DNA of 64,000 nt. Origin: Pseudonocardia alaniniphila. GTDB lineage: Bacteria > Actinomycetota > Actinomycetes > Mycobacteriales > Pseudonocardiaceae. Below, in pieces: positions 16,411-25,430 of this stretch (position 1 is the stretch's first letter; every line of letters begins with the position of its first letter). The stretch is taken from NCBI RefSeq assembly GCF_022524485.1, contig NZ_JAKXMK010000002.1, positions 248,001 through 312,000 on the forward strand, in the 5' to 3' direction. A program made the translations under genes and the position numbers. Below the pieces are notes generated by a model. That model was not told where the DNA came from. It worked only from the letters and a program-made list of their open reading frames with translations, and did no database searches.

Positions 16411-17501
16411 CACTGGACCACGTCGGGACGGACGCGGACCTCGCCGAGCTCTACCGGGACCTTGCCGCAGTGGATCTCAGCCCGCTCTGGACGATTACCG
16501 AGCAGTTGCTCACCCCGACCCCGCGCCCCAGGTCGGTGCCCTGGCTGTGGTCGGCAGCCACGATGAAGCCGCTGGCCCGCCGGGCCATCCAGCTCGTGCC
16601 CGTGGAGCGCGGGGGCGAGCGGCGGGTGCTCAGCCTGCAGAACCCCGGGCTCGGCGGGTCGCCCTACGCCGCCGGCACGCTCTGGGGGGCACTGCAGTGC
16701 CTCGGCCCGCGCGAGGTGGCCCCCGCCCATCGCCACTCGCCGGGCGCGATCCGGTTCGTGCTGGAGGGCGACGGCGTCTTCACCACCGTCGACGGCGACG
16801 CCTGCGACATGCACCCCGGCGACCTCGTGCTCACCCCGTCGATGAACTGGCACGACCACGTCAACAGCGGCGACGGGGAGATGTTCTGGTTCGACGGGCT
16901 GGACCTGCCGATGGTGCAGGCCCTCGACAGCATCTTCTTCGAGCCCTACCCGGGGCCGGGGGAGAGCCAGCCGGAACCGGCCGAGCACAACGTGTCGGAG
17001 CGGCTCTACGCCGGCGGCACCCGCTACACCGACGGCGCTGTGGCCGACGTGCTCAGCCCGCAGCACTCGAAGCTCATGATCTACCGCTGGGCCGACACCC
17101 TTGCCGAGCTCGACCGCCTGACCGCAGCCTCCGAGGACGCGGTCGTCTCGGTCGAGTACACCGACCCGGAGTCCGGGGCGAGCGTGATGCCCACCATGGC
17201 CTGCGCGGCCTACCGGGTGCGGGCCGGCAGCCACAGCCTCCCGGTGCGCCGCACCGGCAACTCGGTGCACGTCGTCTTCAGTGGCCACGGTTCCAGCGTG
17301 ATCGGTGGTCGCCGGTTCGACTGGGGGCCGGGCGACATGTTCGTGGTGCCGTCGTGGGCGGCTTCCGAGCACTTCGTCGATACCGAGCACGCCGAGGTGT
17401 TCGTCGTCTCTGACGCACCGGTGCTGCGGGCGCTGGGCCTCTACCGCGAGGAGACCCTCGCGGCCCCGCAACAGATCACCGACATCTTCTCCCCTCGCTG
17501 A
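16407..17501 (+). CDS. Gentisate 1,2-dioxygenase-like bicupin
   Basis: A protein of 364 aa with two cupin domains. The first (about residues 85-170) carries the metal motif P-A-H-R-H-S-P-G-A-I-R-F-V-L-E-G and later W-H-D-H, giving His ligands of the Fe(II) centre. The second (about 265-340) has R-R-T-G-N-S-V-H-V-V-F-S and S-E-H-F, with fewer ligands, as in gentisate 1,2-dioxygenases where only the N-terminal cupin binds iron. The reaction would open the gentisate ring between C1 and C2 to maleylpyruvate. Its ATG overlaps the monooxygenase stop (ATGA), and a fumarylacetoacetate-hydrolase-family gene follows after 15 bases. Confidence 0.82.
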   Translation: MTLDHVGTDADLAELYRDLAAVDLSPLWTITEQLLTPTPRPRSVPWLWSAATMKPLARRAIQLVPVERGGERRVLSLQNPGLGGSPYAAGTLWGALQCLGPREVAPAHRHSPGAIRFVLEGDGVFTTVDGDACDMHPGDLVLTPSMNWHDHVNSGDGEMFWFDGLDLPMVQALDSIFFEPYPGPGESQPEPAEHNVSERLYAGGTRYTDGAVADVLSPQHSKLMIYRWADTLAELDRLTAASEDAVVSVEYTDPESGASVMPTMACAAYRVRAGSHSLPVRRTGNSVHVVFSGHGSSVIGGRRFDWGPGDMFVVPSWAASEHFVDTEHAEVFVVSDAPVLRALGLYREETLAAPQQITDIFSPR

Positions 17502-17516
17502 AATTCTGGAGACTTC

Positions 17517-18407
17517 GTGAAGCTCGCGTTGTTCGACGACTACCGCCTCGGTGTCGTCCGCACCGCCCCCGAGGGTGACGTGATCGTCGACGTCACCGCC
17601 GCGCTGCCGGTCCCGCACGACCCGGACCCCGTCACGGCGGGCTGGTGGCGCGGCCTCGCCCGCGACTTCGACGAGCTCTCCGGTGCCCTGCGTGCGGCGG
17701 CGGCCGACGGCCGGGCCCGGCCGGTCTCCGACGTGGTGCTGCACGCACCCGTGCTGAACCCGTCCAAGGTGATCGCGGCGGCCAGCAACTACGGAGATCA
17801 CGTCGCCGAGATGCACGAGGTGCAGCAGCGCACCCTCGGCCGCGTCGAGGCCTGGATGATGAACTTCGACGTCTTCCTCAAGTCGCCGTCGTCCATCGTC
17901 GGGCCGGGTGGGCGGATCGTGCTGCCGCGCGACGTCGTGGCGGCGGGACACGAGGTGCACCACGAGTCCGAGCTGGTCGTGGTGATCGGCCGCGGCGGCA
18001 AGGACATCCCGGTGGAGAAGGCGATGGACGCCGTCCTCGGCTTCACCGCCGGACTGGACATCACCGTGCGCAGCGCTGCCGACCGTTCCCGCCGCAAGAG
18101 CTACGACGGGTTCAGCCCGCTCGGCCCGTACCTCGTCACCACCGACGAGCTCGGCGACGGGTCGGACCTCGACATCCTGCTCACCTCGGGCGAGGCCGTG
18201 CGGCAGCAGGTGAACACCCGCGACATGATCACCCCGGTGCCGGCGATCGTCGCCTACGCCTCGTCGGTGATGACGCTGCAGCCCGGCGACGTGCTCTTCA
18301 CCGGTGCACCTCCTGGCGTGGGGCCGATCGCCGCGGGCGAGCAGCTGGACATGTCGATCAGCGGGATCGGCTCGATGACGGTGACCGTCACGTCCGCAGC
18401 GGCCTGA
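17517..18407 (+). CDS. Fumarylacetoacetate-hydrolase-family protein (fumaryl/maleylpyruvate hydrolase candidate)
   Basis: A protein of 296 aa with a FAH C-terminal domain from about residue 80. It shows P-S-K-V-I-A-A-A-S-N-Y-G-D-H-V near 82-96, the metal-binding E-V-H-H-E-S-E-L-V-V-V-I-G region near 143-155, and the terminal G-D-V-L-F-T-G-A-P-P-G-V-G-P motif. Starts at GTG 17517 behind a CTGGAG site. As the third gene of the gentisate set it should hydrolyse fumarylpyruvate or maleylpyruvate to pyruvate plus fumarate or maleate. No maleylpyruvate isomerase gene is adjacent, so direct maleylpyruvate hydrolysis, or an isomerase elsewhere, must be assumed. Confidence 0.82.
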   Translation: MKLALFDDYRLGVVRTAPEGDVIVDVTAALPVPHDPDPVTAGWWRGLARDFDELSGALRAAAADGRARPVSDVVLHAPVLNPSKVIAAASNYGDHVAEMHEVQQRTLGRVEAWMMNFDVFLKSPSSIVGPGGRIVLPRDVVAAGHEVHHESELVVVIGRGGKDIPVEKAMDAVLGFTAGLDITVRSAADRSRRKSYDGFSPLGPYLVTTDELGDGSDLDILLTSGEAVRQQVNTRDMITPVPAIVAYASSVMTLQPGDVLFTGAPPGVGPIAAGEQLDMSISGIGSMTVTVTSAAA

Positions 18408-18417
18408 GCAGCCCTCC

Positions 18418-20058
18418 TCAGCTGCGTCCTGGAGCGTCCGGGCCGAGCCACATGTCGATCTGGTGCCTCGTCCCGTAGTCCGGGTGCGGGTACGCGTCGT
18501 GGACGTACGGGGCGAGGATCGACGGGCTGTTGTACACGTAGAGCGGCACGGGATTCGAGACGTTCTCCAGGATGTAGCGCTGGATGTCGACCAGCGCCTG
18601 CAGGCGGGCGGACTGGTCGAGCATCCCGCGCTGCGCGGTGATCATCCGGTCGAGCTCGGGATCGTTGATCCCGTACCAGTTGCGCGCGCCGTCGGAGACC
18701 CACTCGGTGCTGAGGTACTCGTCGGCCGCGAGCATGGGTGTCTGCAGGCCGAATCCCATGTCGTAGTTCTTCCCGGCGAAGCTCTCGGTGAAGTACGTGG
18801 CGTAGTCCTGCAGGTCCAGCTCGACCTGGATGCCTACCTCCGCGAGGTCCTGCTGGGCCCACTGTGCCTCGCGGACCACGGTCTCGCCGTAGCCGTCGGT
18901 GAGGATCATCCGCACGCTGAACCCGTTGGGGTAGCCGGCTTCGGCGAGCAGCCGCCGCGCTTGCTCGGGGTCGTGCGGCTGCAGGCGGGCGCTCTCCTCA
19001 GGGGCGAGGCCGCCGAACAGCGTGGGGGTCACTGGCCCGCTCAGGCTGCCACCGGCGCGGATTGTCGAGAGCATCCCCTCCCGGTCGATCGCCATCGCGA
19101 CGGCCCGCCGCACCCGCACGTCGTCGAACGGTTTGCGCTCCTGGTTCATGTAGAGCCGCACCTGGGTCAACCCCTGCTCCTCGTTGAGCTGCAGCGAGGA
19201 GTCCTGCGACATGATCCGTTCCACCTGCGCCTTGTCCAGCGTCAGGGGGCTGAGGTAGTCGACCTGGCCGGTGCGGAGCGCGGCGATGGCGGAGGCCTGG
19301 TCCGGGACGATCGAGACGTGCACGCCCGCCATGTGCGGTGTGCCCTCCCGGTAGTAGTTCGGGTTGGCCGACAGCACGCGCTCCCGGTCGCGCTCCCACT
19401 TGTCCAGAACGAACGGCCCGGTGCCGATGGCGGTGGTGTTGAGGTCGAACTCCCCGCGAGTCCCCTCGCACGGCAGGATCCACATGAAGTGGTTGGCCAT
19501 GTTCTGGTCGAACTCCGCGTACGGCTCGGCGAGCCGGAAGACCACGGTGTAGGGGTCGGGCGCCGAGATGTCCTGCACCATGCTGATCAGGTTGAGCTGG
19601 TGGCCGGGCAGCTCGCGGATCCGCTGCATCGTGCACAGCACGTCGTCGGCGGTGAACTCGCGGCCGTTCACCGGGGGCTTGTCGTGGAAGCGCACGCCGT
19701 GGCGCAGGGTGAAGGTCCACGTCCGGCCCCCGTCGGACGGGCCCCACTTCTCGGCGAGGTCGCCCTCCAGTTGCGGGGAGCCGTACGGGACGTCCGGCCC
19801 GGTGTCGAAGTCGACGAGCTTGCTGTAGGTGGAGCCGATGGCGACGTGGGTGTTGAAGGACGACTGGGCCTGCGGGTCGAGCGAGCGCGCGTCCGACGGC
19901 AGGGAGTAGCGGAAGATGCCGCCGTCCTGCGGTGGCCCGGCGGGCTGCGCGACGCCTCCTGCCGGGCTCCTGCCGCCCGGGGCGGAGAAGCAGCCGGTGC
20001 CGAGCAGGGCCACGGCGACGAGCGTGACGATGATCTGCAGCCGGGTGCGTGGTCGCAC
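18418..20058 (-). CDS. Peptide/oligopeptide-type ABC transporter substrate-binding lipoprotein (SBP_bac_5)
   Basis: A lipoprotein of 546 aa. The signal peptide ends in L-L-G-T-G-C near residue 21, followed by a flexible G/P-rich linker and the family-5 binding fold (G-G-I-F-R-Y-S-L-P-S-D-A-R-S-L-D-P near residue 45, R-H-G-V-R-F-H-D near 117, and V-R-R-A-V-A-M-A-I-D-R near 318). I chose the GTG at 20058 because GAGGGAGG precedes it and the signal peptide starts there. It is the last gene of the five-gene importer operon. Such proteins bind peptides, but also other solutes; operator sharing with the acyl-CoA operons hints at a non-peptide ligand. Confidence 0.86.
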   Translation of the reverse strand: MRPRTRLQIIVTLVAVALLGTGCFSAPGGRSPAGGVAQPAGPPQDGGIFRYSLPSDARSLDPQAQSSFNTHVAIGSTYSKLVDFDTGPDVPYGSPQLEGDLAEKWGPSDGGRTWTFTLRHGVRFHDKPPVNGREFTADDVLCTMQRIRELPGHQLNLISMVQDISAPDPYTVVFRLAEPYAEFDQNMANHFMWILPCEGTRGEFDLNTTAIGTGPFVLDKWERDRERVLSANPNYYREGTPHMAGVHVSIVPDQASAIAALRTGQVDYLSPLTLDKAQVERIMSQDSSLQLNEEQGLTQVRLYMNQERKPFDDVRVRRAVAMAIDREGMLSTIRAGGSLSGPVTPTLFGGLAPEESARLQPHDPEQARRLLAEAGYPNGFSVRMILTDGYGETVVREAQWAQQDLAEVGIQVELDLQDYATYFTESFAGKNYDMGFGLQTPMLAADEYLSTEWVSDGARNWYGINDPELDRMITAQRGMLDQSARLQALVDIQRYILENVSNPVPLYVYNSPSILAPYVHDAYPHPDYGTRHQIDMWLGPDAPGRS

Positions 20059-20084
20059 GGCGGCCTCCCTCGGGGTCGGCGGGA

Positions 20085-20969
20085 TCAACGGGTCTGCTGC
20101 TTCGGGTCGAAGAAGTCGCGCAGCGCATCGCCGAGAAGGTTGAAGGCGAGGACGGCGACGGTGAGGATCCCGCCGGGGAAGACGACCATCCACGGGGCGA
20201 TCTCCATGTACCGCGAGCCCTCGCTGAGCATCGCGCCCCAGGACGGCGTCGGTGGCGGTGTGCCGATGCCCAGGAAGCTCAGCGCCGACTCGGCGATGAT
20301 CACGATGGCGAACAGCAGGCTCGTCACCACCAGCAGTGGGGCGAGCAGGTTGGGCAGCCCGTGCCGGCGCAGGATCCGCCAGGTGCTGCACCCGCTGGCC
20401 CGTGCCGACTCGATGTAGAGCTCCTCGCGGATGCGCAGCATCTCCCCGCGGGCCACGCGGTTGAACGAGGGGATGACGAGCAGGCTCAGTGCGATCACCG
20501 TGTTGCGCACGCTCGGGCCGAGCAGGGCCGCGACGAACAGCAGCAGCACGATCCCGGGGATCGCCATCAGGGTGTCCATCACCCGCTGCAGCGTCGTGTC
20601 GAGCGCGCTGCCGCCGAAGTAGCCCGATGCCACCCCGATCGCGATCCCGATGATGCCGCCCGCGACCAGCGTTGCCACCGAGACCAGCAGGGAGGTGCGC
20701 GCGCCGTAGAGCACCCGGCTGAAGATGTCGCGGCCGAGGTCGTCGGTGCCCATCAGGAACTGCGCGCTCGGCGGCTGCTGGAAGGCCTCCCGGTGCTGTG
20801 TCACCGGGTCGAAGGGCGCGAGCACCGGGGCCAGCACCGCGGCGAGCACGAACAGCGCGATGAGCGCCAGTGCCACGACACCGAGGGGCTGCGTGCGGAC
20901 CAGGTGACGCAGACCCCGCCGTGCGGTGCGGCGTGCGACCGGTACCCGGTCCGCCACGATCTCGGTCAT
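20085..20969 (-). CDS. ABC transporter permease, DppC/OppC type
   Basis: A protein of 294 aa with an N-terminal cytoplasmic stretch, then six membrane helices starting near residue 30. The F-L-M-G-T-D-D-L-G-R-D-I-F-S-R-V-L-Y-G-A-R motif near residue 71 is the DppC hallmark. The coupling loop lies at E-L-Y-I-E-S-A-R-A-S-G-C-S … R-R-H-G-L-P-N near 183-205. It pairs with the DppB-type permease encoded 20 bases upstream in the operon. Confidence 0.9.
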   Translation of the reverse strand: MTEIVADRVPVARRTARRGLRHLVRTQPLGVVALALIALFVLAAVLAPVLAPFDPVTQHREAFQQPPSAQFLMGTDDLGRDIFSRVLYGARTSLLVSVATLVAGGIIGIAIGVASGYFGGSALDTTLQRVMDTLMAIPGIVLLLFVAALLGPSVRNTVIALSLLVIPSFNRVARGEMLRIREELYIESARASGCSTWRILRRHGLPNLLAPLLVVTSLLFAIVIIAESALSFLGIGTPPPTPSWGAMLSEGSRYMEIAPWMVVFPGGILTVAVLAFNLLGDALRDFFDPKQQTR

Positions 20970-20988
20970 CCGACTCGTCTCCCGTTCG

Positions 20989-21936
20989 TCACGCGTAGCG
21001 GATGCGCGGGTCGATCACTCCGTACAGCAGGTCGACCACGAGGTTGACCAGCACGAACACGGCGCCGTAGACGACGACGCAGCCCAGCACGACGGGGTAG
21101 TCACGCAGCTGGACGGACTCGAAGATCAGCATGCCCATGCCGGGGATACCGAAGATCGACTCCAGGATCACGGTGCCGCCGAGGATCGATCCGACCTGCA
21201 GGCCGACCAGCGTGAACACGGGCACGAGCGAGTTGCGCACGGCGTGGACGAACACCCGGGTCTCGGACGCACCCTTCGCCCGGACCGTGCGGACGAAGGG
21301 GGAGCGCAGCACCTCCAGCAGCGACGAGCGCAGCATCCGCGCGATCGCCGCCATGCCCGCCACGCCGAGCGCGAGTGCGGGCAACGCCATGTGGACGAGG
21401 TTGCTCCCGAGATCTTCGCCCGGCGTCCGGTACACCAGCGGCGGTGACCAGCCGAACCACAGCGCGAGGTAGGTCACGAGCAGCAGGCCCAGCCAGAAGT
21501 TCGGCACGGAGATCCCCGCGACCGAGACGACCCGAAGGCCCTGGTCCAGCCAGCTGTTCTGCCGCGCGGCCGCGAGCAGCCCGAGCGGAAGGCCGAGCAG
21601 GACGCTCACCAGCATCGCCATCACGCCCAGTTGCAGGGTGGTGGGCAGCCGGTCGGCGATCAGCGCGGTGACGGGCTCCTGGCTCTGGAACGACGTGCCG
21701 AAGTCGCCGCGGGCCGCGTCGGTGACGAAGGTGCTTAGCTGTGTCAGCAGTGGCTGGTCGAGGCCGAGCTGAGCGGCAAGGGCCGCGACCTGTTCCTCGC
21801 TCACGCCCGGGGCGTCGGCCAGTTGCAGCCGGACGGCATCGCCGGGGATCAGCCGCAACGTCAGGAACACGAAGACGGTGACGAGCGCGACCACGAGCAG
21901 GCCGTAGAGCGCGCGCCGGAGCACGTACTCAGCCAC
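20989..21936 (-). CDS. ABC transporter permease, DppB/OppB type
   Basis: A protein of 315 aa with six helices. It opens with the DppB-type R-R-A-L-Y-G-L-L-V-V-A-L-V-T-V-F-V-F segment and R-L-I-P-G-D-A near residue 28. The coupling loop is V-R-T-V-R-A-K-G-A-S-E … H-A-V-R-N-S-L near 215-238. It starts with GTG at 21936, overlapping the end of the DppF-type ATPase gene by 8 bases, and precedes the DppC-type gene. Confidence 0.9.
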   Translation of the reverse strand: MAEYVLRRALYGLLVVALVTVFVFLTLRLIPGDAVRLQLADAPGVSEEQVAALAAQLGLDQPLLTQLSTFVTDAARGDFGTSFQSQEPVTALIADRLPTTLQLGVMAMLVSVLLGLPLGLLAAARQNSWLDQGLRVVSVAGISVPNFWLGLLLVTYLALWFGWSPPLVYRTPGEDLGSNLVHMALPALALGVAGMAAIARMLRSSLLEVLRSPFVRTVRAKGASETRVFVHAVRNSLVPVFTLVGLQVGSILGGTVILESIFGIPGMGMLIFESVQLRDYPVVLGCVVVYGAVFVLVNLVVDLLYGVIDPRIRYA

Positions 21937-22963
21937 GGGCCGCCGCCTCTCCGCTCAGCAGGTGGCACGCCGCGATCCGGCCGGGACCGGCCGCGACCGG
22001 CTCCGGCGGCGTGGTGCGGCACGGATCGAACGCCGACGGGCAACGGGTGTGGAACCGGCAGCCGGGCGGGGGAGCGCTCGGGCTGGGTATCTCGCCGCGC
22101 ACCACCCGGCGCCCGCGCAGGCGGGCGACGGCCGGGTCGGCCGTGGCGACCGCATCGGCGAGCGTGCGCGTGTAGGGATGGCGTGGGTCGGACAACAGCT
22201 CGTCGGCCGGGCCCTGCTCGACGATCTCGCCGAGGTACATCACGCAGATCCGGTCGGAGACGTACCGGACGACGTTGAGGTCGTGGGCGATGAACAGGTA
22301 GGACAGGCCGAGCTCGCGCTGGAGCGAACGCAGCAGGTTGAGCACCTGGGCCTGCACCGACACGTCGAGCGCGCTCACGGCCTCGTCGCACACCAGCAGC
22401 CGGGGATCGGTGGCCAGTGCCCGCGCGATCCCGATGCGCTGCGCCTGGCCGCCGGAGAACTGGTGGGGGTACTTGTCCAGGTCGCTCGCGGAGAGTCCGA
22501 CGAGTTCGAGCAGCTCGCCCGCCCGTCGGCGGTTCGCTCGCGCGTCGGTGCCGCCCTGCGCCTCGAGGGGCTCGCTGATCACCGAGAACACGGTCATCCG
22601 CGGGTCGAAAGAGCTCACCGGGTCCTGGAAGACGATCTGCATGCGCCGGCGCAGCGGCCGCAGCTCGCGAGCGCGCATCCCGGTGAGCTCACGGCCCTCG
22701 AACCGGATGCTGCCGCTCGTCGGGTCGAGCAGGCGCAGCACCAGCCGGGCCACCGTCGACTTCCCCGACCCGGACTCCCCGACGAGGCCGACCGTCTCCC
22801 CCTGCCCGACCGAGAACGACACCCCGTCGACGGCCCGGACGTGCCCGACGGTGCGCCGCAGGAGCCCGCGCGTGATCGGGAAGTGCTTCACGAGGTCGCG
22901 GACGGCGAGCACGTCCTCGGTGGCGGGCACGGGAGCCGCGGCGGGTTCGGCGACCGACGACAT
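21929..22963 (-). CDS. ABC transporter ATP-binding protein, DppF/OppF type
   Basis: An ATPase of 344 aa. Walker [10 protein letters not shown] lies near residue 62, the signature F-S-G-G-Q-A-Q-R near 166, Walker B L-L-V-C-D-E-A-V-S-A-L-D near 187, and the C-terminal oligopeptide-transporter extension P-P-G-C-R-F-H-T-R-C-P near 300 with Cys residues that in relatives can hold an iron-sulfur cluster. The ATG at 22963 overlaps the stop of the DppD-type gene by one base (TGATG), which supports this start over the longer in-frame alternatives. Confidence 0.9.
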   Translation of the reverse strand: MSSVAEPAAAPVPATEDVLAVRDLVKHFPITRGLLRRTVGHVRAVDGVSFSVGQGETVGLVGESGSGKSTVARLVLRLLDPTSGSIRFEGRELTGMRARELRPLRRRMQIVFQDPVSSFDPRMTVFSVISEPLEAQGGTDARANRRRAGELLELVGLSASDLDKYPHQFSGGQAQRIGIARALATDPRLLVCDEAVSALDVSVQAQVLNLLRSLQRELGLSYLFIAHDLNVVRYVSDRICVMYLGEIVEQGPADELLSDPRHPYTRTLADAVATADPAVARLRGRRVVRGEIPSPSAPPPGCRFHTRCPSAFDPCRTTPPEPVAAGPGRIAACHLLSGEAAARG

Positions 22964-23988
22964 CACGCGCTCTCCCGTCCGACGGCCGCGACGGTGCCGT
23001 GCGGGGCGGCTCGGTGCAGCAGGCACCGGCTCGTCCGGCCGCCGCCCAGTGCGTACAGGTCGGGCGTTGTGGTTGCGCACTCGTCCCAGGCCTGCGGGCA
23101 GCGCGGGTGGAACCGGCAGCCGTCCGGGGTGTCGTGCAGGCTCGGGACGGCGCCGGGGATGGCGGCGAGGGGGAGTGCCTTGTCGGTGGTGGGTGTGGGC
23201 ACCGCGGCGAGCAGCGCGGTGCTGTAGGGGTGGCGCGGATCGCCGAGCACCTCCGCGGTGGGGCCCTGCTCCACCACCTGACCTGCGTAGAAGACCACCA
23301 CCCAGTCGGCCGTCTCGGCGACGACGCCCATGTCGTGGGTGACCAGCAGCAGCGCGGTGCGGTACTCGCGCTGGACGGTGCGCAGCACCTCGAGCACCTG
23401 GGCCTCGATGGTGACGTCAAGCGCGGTGGTGGGCTCGTCGGCGATGAGCAGCCGAGGGGAGCAGGCGAGTGCGATCGCGATCATCACGCGCTGGCGCTGA
23501 CCGCCGGAGAGCTGGTGCGGGTAGGCGTCGATGCGGCTGCGTGGATCGGGGATGCCGACCTGGTCGAGCAGTTCGATCGCGCGCTCCCGGGCGGCCCGCT
23601 TCGATATCCGCCGGTGCAGCCGGATGGCCTCGACGACCTGGTGGCCCACCGAGTACAGCGGGTCGAGCGAGGACATCGGGTCCTGGAAGATCATGGCGAT
23701 CTCGTCGCCGCGGACCCTGCGCATCCCGCGGGTGTCCAGTTCGGCGAGATCGCGCCCGTCCCAGAGCACCCGCCCCCCGCTGATCCGGCCGCCGTCGAGC
23801 AGGCGCAGCACGGCCAGCGCGGTGACGCTCTTGCCCGACCCGGACTCGCCGACCACGGCGACCGTCTGGTTCTCGGCCACGCTGAAGCTCACGCCGCTGA
23901 CCGCCTCGACGGTGCCTGCTGCCGTGGTGAACTCGACCCGTAGATCCTCGATCTGCAGGAGCGGTTCGGAGTCCAGGTCGGAGTTCAC
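22963..23988 (-). CDS. ABC transporter ATP-binding protein, DppD/OppD type
   Basis: An ATPase of 341 aa and the first gene of the importer operon. Walker [10 protein letters not shown] lies near residue 43, the signature L-S-G-G-Q-R-Q-R near 153, Walker [13 protein letters not shown] near 173, and the C-terminal G-C-R-F-H-P-R-C-P extension near 291. I chose the GTG at 23988 because GAGGAGG lies just upstream; an ATG at 24027 is in frame but overlaps the operator-like region. Together with DppF it powers the two permeases; the operon order is D-F-B-C-A. Confidence 0.9.
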   Translation of the reverse strand: MNSDLDSEPLLQIEDLRVEFTTAAGTVEAVSGVSFSVAENQTVAVVGESGSGKSVTALAVLRLLDGGRISGGRVLWDGRDLAELDTRGMRRVRGDEIAMIFQDPMSSLDPLYSVGHQVVEAIRLHRRISKRAARERAIELLDQVGIPDPRSRIDAYPHQLSGGQRQRVMIAIALACSPRLLIADEPTTALDVTIEAQVLEVLRTVQREYRTALLLVTHDMGVVAETADWVVVFYAGQVVEQGPTAEVLGDPRHPYSTALLAAVPTPTTDKALPLAAIPGAVPSLHDTPDGCRFHPRCPQAWDECATTTPDLYALGGGRTSRCLLHRAAPHGTVAAVGRESA

Positions 23989-24030
23989 ACAGCCTCCTCG
24001 TTGGGGCGCGGTGCTCTCGTCGGCCACGGC

Positions 24031-24045
24031 TAGAACCGGGCTCTA
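24031..24045. promoter_or_regulatory. TAGAA-N5-(T/C)TCTA operator-like site upstream of the importer operon
   Basis: TAGAACCGGGCTCTA is a palindrome with one mismatch. It lies 43 bases upstream of the DppD-type start. A second TAGAA half overlaps its right end at 24044-24048. Two further sites of the same form occur at 27965-27979 and 28050-28064 between the acyl-CoA operons. A TetR-type repressor is the likely binder. Confidence 0.5.
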
Positions 24046-24104
24046 GAACTGCATCTGAGGGTGATGCGTGCCACTCTGTGTGTCAAGGTCCGTTTCATCC
24101 GGTC

Positions 24105-24119
24105 TGTGCGCAGCGCACA
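24105..24119. promoter_or_regulatory. Palindrome between importer operon and PPOX gene
   Basis: TGTGCGCAGCGCACA is a perfect inverted repeat of TGTGCGC around a central A. It lies 100 bases upstream of the PPOX-type gene and 117 bases upstream of the importer operon. It may be an operator; no binder can be assigned. Confidence 0.35.
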
Positions 24120-24219
24120 AACACCGCCGCCGGTCGAGGTCACGTGGCAGTTCGCGCAGCCCTTGTCATGAAAAGTCCAGTTCACTCTTTTTGTCGGACC
24201 TGCTCCGTAGGCTGCGCGA

Positions 24220-24663
24220 ATGCTTCCCAACCTTGTGGACGAGGCGGCTGACCGCGCCGAGCATCGCCTCCGCGACCAGACGGTCATCTGGCTCACGACG
24301 GTCAGCCCCGATGGGCAGCCGCAGACATCGCTCGTGGGCTACGCGTGGCACGACACGACCTTCGTGATCCTCAGCCGGCCCGGCGCCCCGAAGGTCCGCA
24401 ACCTGCGGGCCAATCCGAAGGTCGCGTTGCACCTCGACCTCGATGGCGACGCGGAGAACCACAGCGTCCTCACCATCGAGGGCATCGCCGCGCTGAGCTT
24501 CGCGCCACCGGGAGAGTCGGCTCCGCTGAGCGCGAGTGAGACCTCCGCCTACGTGGAGAAGCATCTGGAGTCGATGCGGTGGGCGGGTGTGACACCCGAG
24601 GAGACCTTTGCCGACTTCTCGGCGGTGATCCGGGTGACGCCCGTGCGCGCCCGCTCCTACTGA
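24220..24663 (+). CDS. PPOX-class F420/FMN-dependent oxidoreductase
   Basis: A split-barrel flavin-reductase-like protein of 147 aa. It has R-D-Q-T-V-I-W-L-T-T-V-S-P-D-G-Q-P-Q-T-S-L-V-G near residues 18-40 and the cofactor-phosphate loop S-R-P-G-A-P-K-V-R-N-L-R-A-N-P-K-V-A-L-H-L near 52-72, typical of actinobacterial pyridoxamine-phosphate-oxidase-like F420 enzymes. It is monocistronic, between the importer operon (divergent) and the TetR gene (convergent). The substrate is unknown. Confidence 0.78.
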   Translation: MLPNLVDEAADRAEHRLRDQTVIWLTTVSPDGQPQTSLVGYAWHDTTFVILSRPGAPKVRNLRANPKVALHLDLDGDAENHSVLTIEGIAALSFAPPGESAPLSASETSAYVEKHLESMRWAGVTPEETFADFSAVIRVTPVRARSY

Positions 24664-24689
24664 GCCGGTAGGAGCAGCGCGCCCGCCGG

Positions 24690-25340
24690 TCAGACGGGCG
24701 TGGTCTCCGCCAGGAGGTCGGGTTCGATCACCGTGCGCATGCGGGTGAGGACGTCCATCATCGCCTCGACCATCTGGCGGGCCTCCTTCGCCGACCGAGC
24801 GGAGGCGATCTCGCGGCGCGCCTCGCCCGTGAAGCTCGTGAGGAGGGCGACCAGCACCCTGTTGACCGGCTGGTTGTCGGCCCGCAGCAGCCGGAAGTTG
24901 CTCTTCACCCACTCCTTGCCGCTCTGGCGGAGCAGCCGTTGGAAGCCGGGAGGAGTGTCGCCGTCGTGGATGAGCTTGACGATGTCGCGGTTCGGCCAGG
25001 TGGCGTTGAGATAGGCGCGCGCACCGGCCTCGAACAACTCGAAGGGGTCGGTGACGCCGCTGTCCTTCGCGGCGGCGACAGCGGTGGCGGCTACGGCGTG
25101 CTGCTCGTCGCGGTACCGCTCCCACAGCGCGGTGAACAGCTCGCTCTTGCCCCCGAAATGGTGGTACAGGCTGCCGACGCTCGACCCCGCCCGCTCGACG
25201 ACGTCCGAGACGCTGGCCTCGGCGAAGCCGCGCTGGGCGAAGACGACCCGCGCGGCGTCCAGCAGTTGGGTGCGGGTCTGCTCGGTGCTGCCCCACTGGC
25301 GACCGGCGCTGCGACCACGGCCCACGCTCCGCGTTGTCAC
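24690..25340 (-). CDS. TetR-family transcriptional regulator
   Basis: A regulator of 216 aa. The N-terminal helix-turn-helix covers about residues 20-66 (T-R-T-Q-L-L-D-A-A-R-V-V-F-A-Q-R-G-F … S-S-V-G-S-L-Y-H-H-F-G-G-K); the remainder is a helical ligand domain with a conserved-looking W-P-N-R-D-I-V-K-L-I-H-D-G segment near 111. It starts with GTG at 25340 behind GAGGAGG. It is the last gene on the minus strand after hydratase, thiolase-like and DUF35 genes, separated from them by 90 bases. It is the best candidate for binding the three TAGAA-N5-TTCTA sites, and an acyl-CoA would be a plausible inducer. Confidence 0.88.
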   Translation of the reverse strand: MTTRSVGRGRSAGRQWGSTEQTRTQLLDAARVVFAQRGFAEASVSDVVERAGSSVGSLYHHFGGKSELFTALWERYRDEQHAVAATAVAAAKDSGVTDPFELFEAGARAYLNATWPNRDIVKLIHDGDTPPGFQRLLRQSGKEWVKSNFRLLRADNQPVNRVLVALLTSFTGEARREIASARSAKEARQMVEAMMDVLTRMRTVIEPDLLAETTPV

Positions 25341-25430
25341 GGCGCCTCCTCAGCCTTTCCCGGCCGTTCCGTTGCGGCCGCGGGGGACCGATAGTGCCAG
25401 CACACGCCGTGCACGGCGGTTCGACCCGCC

